This document shows, piece after piece, positions 13,510-25,069 of a DNA stretch of 64,000 nucleotides. The position numbers were made by a program, and so were the translations under genes. The DNA lies in the NCBI GenBank assembly GCA_947462335.1, contig OX381704.1:28419955-28483954 (forward strand), given 5' to 3'. Position 1 is the first letter of the stretch; each line of letters begins with the position of its first letter. This DNA is from Harmothoe impar. Lineage: Eukaryota > Annelida > Polychaeta > Phyllodocida > Polynoidae. The notes under the pieces are model-generated. The model searched no databases and was not told the DNA's origin. It saw only the letters and a list, made by a program, of their open reading frames with translations.

Positions 13510-13998
13510 TACTGTAAACGTAGATATTTTCGCGCAGCTAAATTTTCGCGCACATAGCACATAAAGGCATTTTAGCGCAATCATATTTTAGCGCAGCTGC
13601 GACCAGGGGAGATTTAGTTACATGTCAGTTTTTACGGTTTTTGAATCAGACAATTATTAAGGGATTTACAGCCCAAAATCATTGTTCAAATAGATTGCCC
13701 CCCCCAAGCCCCTTCCAACACAGACTTTATAAATTATAGTCTATTATATGGTCACATCGGGGGCCACATAACATCCACGTTATCATACAGGCATCATAGA
13801 AATGTCAGGGTGTGTTTTCTCCATCATGTTAGATTTAATAATTGAGTCTCTTCTGCAGTGCAATATAGAATGCCAGATATCATTGGAAAGCTATTTCTTT
13901 GTGCATTATTTTCACGCACATCATATTTTCGCGCACATACCTATGTGCGCGAAATGCGCGAAAATATGTACTGAGCGAAAATTAATACGTTTACAGTA
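13510..13998. mobile_element. MITE with TTCGCGCA words, TA duplication
   Basis: Inverted termini CTGTAAACGTA and TACGTTTACAG are each flanked by TA, the target preference of Tc1/mariner-like transposons. The subterminal regions hold many copies of TTTTCGCGCA or TTTTAGCGCA in both orientations (left 13528-13600, right 13910-13980), which can fold on themselves. The central part is unrelated AT-rich sequence with no transposase frame. At 489 bp it is a non-autonomous element. Confidence 0.85.
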
Positions 13999-14915
13999 GC
14001 TAGAGCTACCAGATATGTGATGTATGGCTTATTTAGCATTAGCTCTAGGTAACAATGATACATGGAGTGTGGATACAGGTAATGCCCACCGTCCACTGGA
14101 CTCTATACGGCCGATTACCCATACAAGTCCTCTGGGATACATACATGTTATATGGGTGCCATCTATGATACCCCAGTTAAACCAACATACCTTTGTAATT
14201 TATACACAACAAACCGCCATGAACTGTTGTATACCGGATACAGTCACACTGGTCACACAACATATGTAACAGCCCAACCCTCAAGCTATCCACTTTGCAC
14301 ATGTATACATGAAGTGGAAACAGAGGCAGGAGAGAGAGAGAGAGAGGGGTTGATGGGAGGGGTGATGGTGGGATGGGCTATAGGCCTGATGCATGGGCAG
14401 CTTGCGTGCCATATGTACAAGCATTTTGTCGGGCGCGGCGAGCGAATTAATGACCACAACTCTCGCCATGAATAATTCCAAAGTCTGTGATCACAGTTCA
14501 CTGGATTTTTGTTTTAAAACGGGTCCGTGGCATGCAATCACAATAGCACGATAGCAGGAAGGGCGGAGTCATAGGGTCATTGTATAGGGTACATAACACA
14601 GGAGATCACGCACGCAGTTCCCATAGAGAATGGGTATGGTCGATTTATTAAAGAGGGATGGGGGAGTACGGTGATTGGAAATGCGTTTAAAGGTAAGTGA
14701 AGCAAGTATTTCATGTATTAGTTCCATCCAGTATACAGATTTATAAAAAGCCATGTAAACACCTAGCTTTAAATGTGATACAGTCTAGCAAGACATCATC
14801 TACACGATTCAACTCTGCTCACCAGTTAATTAGGCCCAATGTCTAGCTCGTGCAGAATCTGCCCTGACTGCCAGTTTCCTCATGAGTTCGGCATTGCCCT
14901 GAGTGGACGTATACA
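13999..14915. other. Non-coding, with a short (GA)n
   Basis: No supported gene. A short GAGAGAGA run lies near 14331-14346. Confidence 0.4.
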
Positions 14916-15020
14916 CCCAGTGTGATAGGCCCGACATGATATGCCCAATGTGGTAGGCCCAGTGTGATAAGCCCAATGTGATAAGCCCAATGTGGTACGC
15001 TCAATATGGTACGCCCGATG
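14916..15020. repeat. 14-bp minisatellite, about 8 units
   Basis: Units of 14 bp such as CCCAATGTGGTACG, CCCAGTGTGATAAG and CTCAATATGGTACG run head to tail with no length change from 14916 to about 15013. An eighth, decayed unit follows. Its CCCAATGT words resemble those of the foldback element at 10.2 kb, though a link is only a guess. Confidence 0.9.
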
Positions 15021-16062
15021 CTCCAAAGTGGCTGGTCTGTGACTATGTATACTTTGTACACTGTGTGGGATACGGGCACTGAGCACATGCCAGTTAACAA
15101 CCATCAGCATCATTGTCATCCTGCCACAGCCAAAGTTGATAAAATAAAATAAAAACTCATCCATAAAATTGCAATTAATCAAAAACACATATATCCCACC
15201 ATTCCTATTGAGAACTTCTAACTCCTGATCATGCATGGAATAAACGATTGATTAATCGATGTACCTTAATGTAAAACTGGTGTAGGCATGATTATATATA
15301 TATATATCAAAGTGGGTCATCTGCATGAAGTATAGGCCGCTTGTTTTTCTATGTTTTATCGGCGTCTGGTGGCATTGCTTTCTGCAATACAGAGGTGTGA
15401 TGTACTGGCACTGGAGGTGTGGGTAACTTAATATAATTACCTCAACCTTCCTCCACGCTTTCAGCCACTCACCTACTACCTACCACCATTTCCGCCACAA
15501 ACCAATCGCATTAGCACACTCGCTGATCACAACGCTACGTGTAGGCACCAGGGCGGATAGAGTATTTACAACATCCACACCTAGTAAGGCTTAATAATAC
15601 ATGTTGCATTAATCATGCGTGATCAGAACTAGCTTAAGCTTCGAGCTTTTTCCTAAATGTTGATGGCCTTGAACCCATTTTTATATAGATTTATGTCGAA
15701 CGAACTGAGCAGCTACTAGTTGACTATCGGTTCTATTTAAAGCAACGTATGGTTATCTGATGGCCATGGTTCAAATAAAGATCACCAGCTGGTTACACCT
15801 TGTGTTCAGCTAATGTTTCGGCGTAGACAACCTTTCCACGTCGGTGTGTCTATACAAGGCATAGAGCGAATTCATAGCGTTCGTTACACGTTGCCAAAAA
15901 AAGCAGGTGAGTTCTGAGACATAATAGCAGACTGATGTAAAGGGGGAATAAAGGGTCGGCGCTGCAGTAAGCTTAAAGTACGGGAAGTGGGCCTGGCTGA
16001 CTACTGCATTAGACCTGGGGCTTTGAGGTCATTTCTAAGAGCTGCAGATCACATGCCATATG
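15021..16062. other. Non-coding, with one dispersed repeat segment
   Basis: No supported gene. About 55 bp at 15928-15982 resembles 51512-51565: both begin GCAG-CTGATGTAAAG and end near AAGCTTA. Variant motif GAGCAGCTA lies near 15707. Confidence 0.4.
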
Positions 16063-16157
16063 GAGCAGCTCGTATCCACTCGGAGTGATTCAGGTAGACT
16101 CAGTGAGTAACTCACCAGTCACTCAAAGCAACTCAAGGCTGGGAGCGCGAGCAGCTC
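16063..16157 (+). promoter_or_regulatory. Two direct GAGCAGCTC motif copies
   Basis: Exact copies at 16063-16071 and 16149-16157, same orientation, 86 bp apart. Partial copies GAGCTGCA occur near 16040 and 16188. The block is unrelated to the transposons around it. Confidence 0.55.
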
Positions 16158-17086
16158 GGAGAGAGGCAGTGGGAGTCTGAGTCAGCATGAGCTGCACGAG
16201 ATGAGAGTAGACCCATGATTACCCCGCGTCCCCTATAGATGACAGATGAGGACGGTGGCTGTGCCGCGACACATCTCTTCCTTCTTCTCCTCTTTCTCCC
16301 TCTCTCTCCTCTCCCCACCCTACTCCCCATGCCTGGCCGACCATCAAAGTCAACGTACAGGTGTGTGCCTCGGTAATAAATGACGTCCTGTCGTGGCTAC
16401 GTCTTGTAGGCGCCGGACAGAGAGTAGAAATCAGCGGGGTGGACTAAGCTCTAGCCACCTTCTGATGTTGGCCACTGGGCCTTTATGCAAGCTGTTATGT
16501 CTCAGGACTGAGGGCGACCTGTCTCCTGCCGTGTCTGCAGTGTTGGTGATGGCGGAGGTGATGCCTCATCCCTCCCACCCTTGTCGCCTTACACACAAAA
16601 CGTGCAGGCACAGCTAGCTATGGCCGCCCCATTTCCACCCTGTATATGGGCTGACGGCAAGTCATGCAGGCTGTGCAGAAACCGACCTGTAAGTCATAGT
16701 GCCTCTCTCACAAACACCTGCATCAGCCTCTCCCACCTGCTGCCCTGCTGACCTAATGTACTGAACCGACTCACTATAGATTCCTCTCCCTACCCTCTAA
16801 GGATTAGCACAATGGCGCCTGTCAATTCAAGCTTATTATATGGCCCATGATCTACAAAGTATTGATAATAATTACATAAAATAACCAGGTATATCATTCA
16901 AACCTATATGTATATGCAATCTTGTGTGTGCTCTATATTTTTGTACTTGATACTGTACACAAATTCTGCATTAGTATATAGATGTACACATTCATTTTAC
17001 CTTACATCTAGATATTGTATAGAAACGGTCACATTGCCATTTCTACTTTGCACATTGCCATTTCTACTTTACCTATCTACATCAAG

Positions 17087-17095
<9 letters not shown>
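16158..17095. other. Non-coding, nothing recognised
   Basis: No supported gene. A 20-21 bp direct duplication (CACATTGCCATTTCTACTTT, two adjacent copies) lies at about 17030-17071, just before the (TA)n tract. Confidence 0.4.

Positions 17096-17170
<75 letters not shown>
17096..17170. repeat. (TA)n microsatellite, 75 bp
   Basis: Uninterrupted TA dinucleotides. Frames through it encode Tyr-Ile strings and are artefacts. It lies at the presumed 3' side of the SINE-like sequence that reads leftward from 17440, so it may derive from that element's tail. Confidence 0.97.
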
Positions 17171-17171
<1 letters not shown>

Positions 17172-17450
17172 GTCTTCAGAAATGTCAAAGTTGAAATAAA
17201 CGGATATATATTGCCTCTATATATATAACATGCACACCAGAGCAGCCACCAGCGCTCAGTGAGGTCTGGGTGCCACACACACACCCGCCCAGGGACTTGA
17301 ACACCGGGACACCAGGTGGCCAACCGTAGACAGCCAGGCCTCCTTGTCTTTGATTTGCAAATTATGAAAAGCATGATAGCCGAGCCTGCAGATCGATAGA
17401 AAGACTTCATAGCCAGGCGGCCATGGCTCTGGAGCCTGCAATAAAACCTA
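17171..17450 (-). mobile_element. tRNA-derived SINE-like sequence
   Basis: On the minus strand a pol III B-box-like string GTTCAAGTCCC (17292-17302) follows an A-box-like string TGGCTGTCTACGGTTGG (about 17320-17336) by roughly the distance found in tRNA genes. The strand then runs through GT-rich and AT-rich sequence to TATATA. This is the order expected of a tRNA-head SINE with a simple-repeat tail. The cloverleaf is not intact, so it is not a functional tRNA gene. Its outer limits are uncertain. Confidence 0.5.
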
Positions 17451-18585
17451 CAAGTGTGTGGTAGGCAGTTATCCTCTTTCTTCTTTTATGTCAACCCAGC
17501 CCCCCCTTCCCCTTGTATTTTTTAGCCAGGCAATCTTGGCTCAGGATAAAGTATGGAACGTCGTCAAAGGCGACAGGACACTGGCGGTCTGACGGAGGTA
17601 ATTGGTCGGGTTGCTCGAGCAGCTTGCTGGGACACCACATGGACCGGAAGCGGATGTAGGGCGAGGCCCAGTCTGGTCACGTGACGGCTACTGCTGCGCG
17701 CACAATTGAAAAAGAAAAAAGAAAAAGACTAAACTGTCCTCTGCTCGTGAAAACAAAGCCCAGCTGGGGTATAGGATTGCGTCCGGGAGAGGCAATAAAC
17801 ACCGATTGGCATACCCAATAAAGAAGGTCGCTGTAGTGCATCTATACAGGCAATTGCCATAATAATACACATGGATACTTGATACGTCAATAGGGCAAAT
17901 GTAAATCGCACAGATTGCTTCTCCTGATTACATGTACTACTGAGTTTATTATAGCCCATCAAATCACTTACAGGTATCTCAGGCTCAAGATGTTTTAAGT
18001 TAGACAATACTTATTATTGCAAGTAGCAATCTCCCAAATAGCTTTTAGGTTGAGTATTTCCATAAGAGATCGATTGAATGTCTGATTGAATTGTCCTATG
18101 GTTCTGTTACATCCCACCCAAGAGCAGGGTGAAATCGATGACCGCCCCCACAAAGTAAAAGGTTAACATTCTAATGCTACTCTAACATCGATTTACGATT
18201 TCCACTTCTTGGTTAGTTCACAGTGAGGAGGTTGTCAGAGTTGCTGTTAAAGGGCGGGTTGCGAACAGGAATAGAGGCTGAAGGGTAGGAAACAGGGAAT
18301 TAGTGGACAACTGCCATTTATAGTGGAACATACCAATGACAATCAATGTGAATGTTAACTAATGTGGTGTGATATCACGAGGAAGCACTGAGGATGCAGT
18401 GAGCATATGGTGTCAGTAGTAAGCCTTTGAATTATGTACAGCCGTATGATATATGTCATAGGTGTGAAATCCTAATGTGGGTTTTAAGATACGATTGTGG
18501 TGTTTTGGATGGGTGTGGCTGTTTTATGATTGTGCCTGCTGGGTGTAGCTGTTTAATGTGACAGTGGCTGTAAGTGTTCACCTGT
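17451..18585. other. Non-coding, nothing recognised
   Basis: No supported gene. A near-match to the 9-mer (CGAGCAGCTTG) lies near 17616. Confidence 0.4.
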
Positions 18586-18654
18586 GAGCAGCTCGTGGGA
18601 GGTGTTGATTGGGGCGAGGTCAGCAGGTACTCTGGGTGATAGCAGGAGCTGCTC
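18586..18654. promoter_or_regulatory. Inverted pair of GAGCAGCTC motifs
   Basis: Exact copies at 18586-18594 (+) and 18646-18654 (-), starts 60 bp apart, facing each other, in a GC-richer island. Confidence 0.55.
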
Positions 18655-18702
18655 AGAGTAGGATGCACTAACTCAGTGTAAACCTGTCACCATCAACCCC
18701 AA

Positions 18703-18829
18703 CTACTCATCCCTTCTCACTCCCCAACCCCCTTCACACCAACTGGGTCCCTACTCATCCCTTCTCACTCCCCAACCCCCTTCACACCAACTGGGTCCCT
18801 ACTCATCCCTTCTCAATCCCCAACCCCCT
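18703..18829. repeat. 48-bp tandem repeat, 2.6 units
   Basis: Units start CTACTCATCCCTTCTCAC and end CAACTGGGTCC. The first two (18703-18750 and 18751-18798) are identical by eye and the third diverges after about 30 bp. Near-identity suggests recent duplication. Confidence 0.92.
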
Positions 18830-19838
18830 GCAGTCGCCGGGTACTGTACCTATTGGACACATTCCTATCACGTACTCTATTACTAATACCACTGACCACT
18901 GATTAATATTTCACCATGGTGAGCAGATCCTCCCAGCTAGGCGAGACTTGGAGTTGCTCGCTAGGAGGGGGCTAATTACCCGCTAGAGCTAATCCATAAA
19001 TACACGCCTAATGAGCGGAGAGTGGTGAGCAGCTCAGCTAGGGGGAAGGGGAGCCGGTATGTGGGCCACCATGCCATTGTTATGACTACAATCCCAGACG
19101 GGCCTGCTATTCTCTATCCTCCCCACTCCCTACAAACATAACCAACCCACCCTGCCCCCCACTCTACTCAGCCATATTACCCTTTTCACACTGCCGCAGG
19201 TGCTAGGGCCAGACTGCTGAGTTGACAATCCCCAGGTCACATGTTGCCCCCCATAGGCCACACCCCAGTGAGTTATGGAGAAGGCTAATGAACTGACTGG
19301 GCAGGCTTTGATTAATGTTGTCACAAATGAATCTATCACCGCCCACTGCAGCGCCGTGAGAATGGCGGACGGCTGGTGCTGGGCGCTCAGACCGCGGCGC
19401 ACGCTTTCCATTAGGACTATATTCTTTTTCCCACGGCCACTTCTACAGAAGCAATCAGCGCCAGGCCTAATTTTTATACCACATGTGGTTGGAATCTATA
19501 CCCTGTATCGATATATGGGTAAAAACGCATGCACCCTAATCAGTAATCCCCGACCAAGCAGTCATGTTGGGCATATATGTCACACCTAATTTAATTGAGT
19601 ATTGGAAACCGAATTGTAATGACATCATATTTAAACATATGCAGTATCAATTATCGACAACATGCCATGTTTAGAGACTCACAGGGCTACTGTCGCAATA
19701 GTCGATAGAATAACTCATTTTCACGCTCAGCATTATTCCTCATGGGCAAATCCTATAGCAATGATTAAATTACGACATTGTGATAAACAAGAATACATTA
19801 TACAATACCCAAGTGCCATCGAATATTTTCTGAATGTC
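18830..19838. promoter_or_regulatory. GC-richer island with one exact and two variant 9-mer copies
   Basis: An exact GAGCAGCTC lies at 19027-19035 (+) in the context AGTGGTGAGCAGCTCAG. Variants GAGCAGATC (about 18921) and GAGTTGCTC (about 18952) lie upstream. Homeodomain-type TAAT/ATTA words and octamer-like AT words are scattered around. No reading frame is convincing. Whether this is an enhancer is only inference. Confidence 0.35.
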
Positions 19839-20020
19839 CAGAGGCGAACCCAGAAATTTGGAAAAGGGTGTTTTTTTTTGGAGGGGGGGGGGGTCCACTT
19901 AACACCAAAGTGCCTAAATTAATCTTGCAGCGAGTCGCAGTGGATCAAAATATCATCAGAAAAAAATCCTAAAGAAAGGAATTGGATTGCCAGGACTCCC
20001 TCCCCTTAGATCCACATCTG
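19839..20020. mobile_element. Short inverted-repeat element (possible MITE)
   Basis: The left end CAGAGGCGAACCCAGAA and the complement of the right end CAGATGTGGATCTAAGG are imperfect inverted repeats enclosing about 180 bp that begins with T9 and G11 (19883-19893) runs. CAG...CTG termini and a G-rich interior fit small DNA-transposon derivatives. No clear target duplication was found, so this is tentative. Confidence 0.4.
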
Positions 20021-21224
20021 ATCGTTTATCCAATTTGTAGTATACGTCTAGCTCCCCTCTTGCCGCACTGTGTGTTTTACCGGGGTAAATGTTAACATAC
20101 TGGCCTCATGAACTATAGCCCTCCAATACACGATGACATATAGGATACATATCTATACCCATATAGCCATCGATGGTTTATGTCCCTATTCTGCAGGGAA
20201 TATGATAGGGACAGAGAACAATCTTAATCACTAATTGCGTGCACTATTCCAAATCAAAACCTATGTGGGCATGCTCTACAGGTTGTATTGTTCACACCAG
20301 CTGACTAATCCATCACCTTCTCCTGCAATCAAAATGGTTTATGTTCTGGGTTAACCAGGCATATCAGAATCGTTAATCAAGATCCTTCCTGAATGATGGT
20401 TTAGTGTATACAGGAATTTATATTTAGCTAAAGATAGATGTATAATTCAGATTTAGATTAAATCTAGTATGGAAAACCACCCACATACATGTACTTTGGT
20501 TTCAATATGAGTGCTTGGCACGGCACGTTTTCCTTCTCTCTCACATGTAAGCATGACACACACACTTCACAAATCATAGGGAGAAATGCTTAGAATTACA
20601 AGGAAAAAAACGACAATTTTTAACAAATTGAAAACGGAATTGTATTCACCATATCACCACAGGTCCACCTTTCAACATGGGGTACTGAAACATACACCAT
20701 GAACAACTGAATTGCATGGGTATAAACAATTTACATAGTAATATACAATGATTGGTATTTGATAGGTTTCTGTCTTTTTACATGGTTATAATTTCAACGG
20801 TTAAATGAACACAAGTGTGTATACAAGTTTGAGCAGTCATTCTAAGAACAATATGATTTCAGCATGGCTGACCCTTTTTACAACAACAATCTTGGCCACC
20901 TGTTCAGAATAGCAACAATTTGGATGACACCGCATTGCGGACCCTAACACAGCACCTTTGGAGGAGGAAACAAGGACCTAGTCATTTATATGACACATAT
21001 TCTGTTATTGATTACGTTTATAACTATAACCTTTGTTATATTTACTATGCAATTAGAACTTTTATATTTAATTGGCATAACTCACCAAATGGGATAACCC
21101 AACCATCACTTGAACTGGCACATGACTGTACAGATACAATCATACTCGCTTTAATGAGGTAATTCGATTTACTTCTGATTGCAGAAGTATTTCCAATACC
21201 CCATCTTATGTATTCTGTCATATA
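20021..21224. other. AT-rich non-coding
   Basis: No supported gene or repeat boundary in this stretch. Confidence 0.45.
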
Positions 21225-21390
21225 TACACAGTCAAAAATAATTATCTCATTTCAAGAAAATAAGATTACTAGACTCGACTGGTGGACAAAGCACTTGTTT
21301 GAAGTTTTCTTAAAACAAGTGGTTTGTCCGCCAGACGAGTTTAATAATCTTACTTTCTTCAAACGAGATAATTATTTTTGGCTGCGTATA
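21225..21390. mobile_element. Near-perfect hairpin MITE, TA-flanked
   Basis: The left arm starts TACACAGTCAAAAATAATTA and the right arm ends TAATTATTTTTGGCTGCGTA. The arms (roughly 75-80 nt each) pair almost along their whole length around a loop near 21307-21311, with internal pairs such as GTGGACAAA/TTTGTCC and AAGATTA/TAATCTT. TA at both ends fits a Tc1/mariner-type target duplication. The element is about 165 bp and the frame across it is not a gene. Confidence 0.9.
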
Positions 21391-22532
21391 TATAAGTAGA
21401 CCAGAGTTGTACATAGTTACCTATAGCCTTTAAAACACAATTTAAAAATTGGAATTGCATTACATGATTGTGTATTGGGAAATCAATAGGGCCTTTGCAT
21501 GGTTCACATCACTTTCATCACATGTACGGTTAAAATTGCAGTTTAGTTTATAGCTTATTAATGTATGTTACAGTGGTTTTTGTAGCCTGGCTATTTTGTA
21601 ATAAGGCTACTCCAAACCTCATGCCTGACATTTGTAATTACCTGAACTGTGGGACTGAGTGAGTTGTCTCTTTCCATGCCTACCCATATGGGTTACGTCA
21701 TGGGCTATTCACATTATTGGGCTCACTACATGTCTGATATCCATCTGTTACCAGCGGTTGTGGAGTAATGACATAAGAGTGTATGACAACCATATTGTGC
21801 TATCGTAGAACTATGTTATTATTCAGCACTGCCATGATCATTATAATATGATACGCTAACAGTGTTTGGTTGCTACATACAGTGTCTGACCATCACTGTT
21901 TGTGATCATAACTTTGTGTGACCATCATTACGACCACATGAGTATACTGACTAGACTCAGGACTGCGAGTTGAAATGAGTGGCTCCTATATTCAGAGCAA
22001 AGTGAATCAATGAGGAAGGCAGCTTCAGTCAAGTACTTGTTCAAGAACTAGGTGTCAAGAAAAGGGAGTATTTCAGATAATACAAATACACCTCAATACA
22101 CTTTGTGCTATTGAAGAATGAATCGTTTTGCGAAACATGAGGTCTAAAGTGGGGGAATACGACAACGGAATCTGTTTTTTGTCGGATATCGCAACTTGGA
22201 TTGGATGCAGTCTAATAAACTAAAGCCAGGCCTCATAATCAAAATGGCGCCCACGCATCTCTGCATGGCCTCTGAACTTTGGTTATGTTCTTTGGCAAGA
22301 GGTCTTGTGCTTGAAGAAGATCCAGCTTACGTCTGCCACCAATCCTTTTACAGTTCTAAGATGATGCTCATCCATCCCCACTGCCGGGTACCCAACCATT
22401 CCCCCAGCTTTACACCCCACCCCAGCACCCCTCTCTCCCCTCCTGCAGGTCATGCGGTCTGAGAGACCCCAGCGTGGGCGCGACGCCATGGGCCTATTGA
22501 TCACCGAGTCACATTGCGCTGACGGTGAGACT
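21391..22532. other. Non-coding, nothing recognised
   Basis: AT-rich until about 22.2 kb, then more GC-rich towards the paired motif. No supported gene. Confidence 0.45.
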
Positions 22533-22555
22533 GAGCAGCTCGCCGTGAGCTGCTC
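22533..22555. promoter_or_regulatory. Tight inverted pair of GAGCAGCTC motifs
   Basis: Exact copies at 22533-22541 (+) and 22547-22555 (-), separated by only 5 bp. This gives a 23-bp imperfect dyad, the tightest pairing of the motif in the window. Confidence 0.6.
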
Positions 22556-25010
22556 ATCCTGCCCTACTGGCAGGAGGTATGCACAGGTCGTTCTGTGCCT
22601 TTCTCAGCCTGATTCGGGTTGTAACGTTGCCATCCCCCGCCTCCCTGTAATGATTTAGTATTTAACGGCGCTATCGCGTTATTGAGAGCCCGGCAATGGT
22701 TTCCAAAGAATATTGACAATGCGAATTCCGTCAGATACATTTTAACCTAAGGCAGTAATCGGGGGAAAACATATGTTATATACCAACGATTATTGATTGT
22801 AAGCGAGTATGGAAAACAGCTGGGACTGAGGAAGATGCATAAAAAGACAACTTTGTTGCCGCTATAAAGGATTGCAGGGACAGCGGTTGACTATTGGACT
22901 TTGGAGCAATGGATAAGCGTTGACATGTGCTTTCATCCTGACATTTCTTATACAAAAGCTAGATGAACTGACTTGAGGAAGCTGCCTTTATAGTCAATGA
23001 GGAACCTCATAATACATGATGCAACTGTATTTATCACTTTTGATGGAGGCGTGACACTGCAAACTTATATCGCTCATGTTACAAGGAAGCAGGGATATCT
23101 CATTTACGGAAAATATCACAAGTTTCCAATGGTGTAGATGAAATGATGATAATTGTATTACTTACATATGAAAGGAAATGGTCGACTAATTTCTCCGGGT
23201 AATATCATGTTATACTTATATACACGACCGCATTAGGATATATACGTAGTAATGTGATAGCTAGAATGTACTTAGTTTGTACCTATGAAAATCAAGGTGG
23301 AACAATCGAAACTCTTAGTATAAAGAGAACAATAAGTTGTCTCCATTGAGAACCAATCTCAATCCGATTATCTAAATATCTCAAATTCTATTGGAGTTTT
23401 AAAAGGTCTACGTTATCGAAAACTAACATGTAAAGCGAGTAGCTATGTTGAAAATGAGAGGAGTAGATAATCCTTGAATGCAGGATGGAAACCAGGGATT
23501 ACTGTTGTCCCTTTATGTGTTGAGTAGTTATAGTCTCGGCAAAGGCAGAATCGGGATTACACGTGGTTATTATGGCAAGAGGACTGGTTTTATGACTGAC
23601 TGTCATTTGGCCAAAGGAGCGTGTGATATTTTGGTGTCGTTGGGTTGGGAGGACGTTGGGAGTTATGTTGGTAAGGTTCACCAGGCCAATGTCATACGTG
23701 ACTTAGAAGAGACCCTTGCTGACCCGAAGAAGGTCATATTTGACTCACTTAGCCGAAAGCAGGTTCAGACTAGAGGAAACCATAGCTCCTTATTAAAACA
23801 AATAGACCTAGACATGCACATGTTGTTAAGTTAGTGACCCCGGATTTTATCAAGCCAAAACTATGTGTGTTTCAGGTAGCATTGTCAAAAAATGTAGGGT
23901 AGGTAGGTCCGATATCACATCACCGTGGAAAACAAGAGAGTGGTGTTAATGCCTTTTCACATTCAGTCGAAATAAAAGAATATCTATCTAAGGTCGGGTT
24001 ACCCAAAACACACATTTTTCTCTTAGTTTCTTTTAGCATGCTCAATATTTTCCCCAGAAAAGAATAGAAAAGTAAAGACACTCTAGAATAGTTATAAGCT
24101 GTGTAGTACTGTGAGTTAGGAATATGACGTGAACTGGATATATTACTGTGCTGTATCAAAACCCCTGAAAAGGCCCCTTGTCAGCCTACTTGGTTTGTAG
24201 TCGGCATTGTAAGGGAGTATTCCAGCACGGTAACCTTTAGTACTAAGCGGAAAGGTTAACACTGCTAATCAGCCACTACGACCACCCCTTCACTCACCTC
24301 TACCTTATGTACCCTTTACCCCGTACCACCCATCGCTGTATCTCCACTCTTTATACTTCCAGATGCCAAGCTTTTATACTTTTTTTTTGCGATTGAGCTA
24401 TATGGAGCTTACATCATTGGGTATAGAGCGGTAACTCTACCATGCTCAGGGTAATGAATCAGATATATGTTCCTATTGAACCTACACTGCATATCACAAT
24501 AGTTCTAAAACATTCAACGTACGTGTCTCTGGATAGCCAGTTGCACAATGAATAATTTGGAGTTTTTTTTGTTATGTTGCTACCTGAATGAACTCAGTTA
24601 AACAAACAAAGAACAGAGAGAAACGATGAACCGTGATGTCGGGATGAGTTTTGGCATGGTGAGCTCAGACGTAGGAAGGTTCAGGCTAATGACTTGAGCT
24701 AATAATGAAAATGGTGTTTTACATGGCTCATGTAATACAACATTTACACATTGCCCTTTCAGTAATGCCATGACCCTTTGCTACTCAATAACGGTAAAAC
24801 ATACTACCCAACGTCCTCCTAAACCAGACTAATAAGTGATGTAAGCGAAAATTCAAACGCCATGGGTCAAGGCCAAAATGCGGTAAAAATTCTCGGGGTA
24901 CTAGCAGGTAGCAATATCCGCGTTTGAATACTTGTGTTGGTTTTGATCGGACCTAGGATAAGGGATCAATCACAGGCCTGGCTTTGACGAGATTCTCACG
25001 ACGTATTTGG
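22556..25010. other. Non-coding; one unrecognised 118-codon frame
   Basis: The longest frame is 23478-23834 (+), 118 codons from ATG. It has balanced composition but no recognisable domain, signal peptide or membrane segment, and no convincing promoter or splice site. Single frames of this size are expected by chance in 64 kb. Otherwise the stretch is AT-rich spacer. Confidence 0.35.
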
Positions 25011-25069
25011 TGACGTACAAGTGTCATGTCTACTCCCTGTGACGTCAACATGACGTCACAGTGACGTGA
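25011..25069. promoter_or_regulatory. Cluster of CRE-like sites
   Basis: Two perfect TGACGTCA palindromes (25040-25047, 25051-25058) sit beside TGACGTGA (25062-25069) and TGACGTAC (25011-25018), all within 60 bp. CREB/ATF-family bZIP proteins bind such sites. The cluster lies about 1.9 kb downstream of the Kv stop codon. An activity-dependent enhancer for that gene is possible but is inference. Confidence 0.5.

Noticed and set aside
16908..17410. 106- and 113-codon frames with long Tyr-Ile runs
   Set aside because: They translate the (TA)n tract at 17096-17170; the same artefact occurs at 45.16-45.44 kb.
23478..23834. 118-codon plus frame of balanced composition
   Set aside because: No homology I can recognise and no splice or promoter support; random frames of this size are expected in 64 kb.
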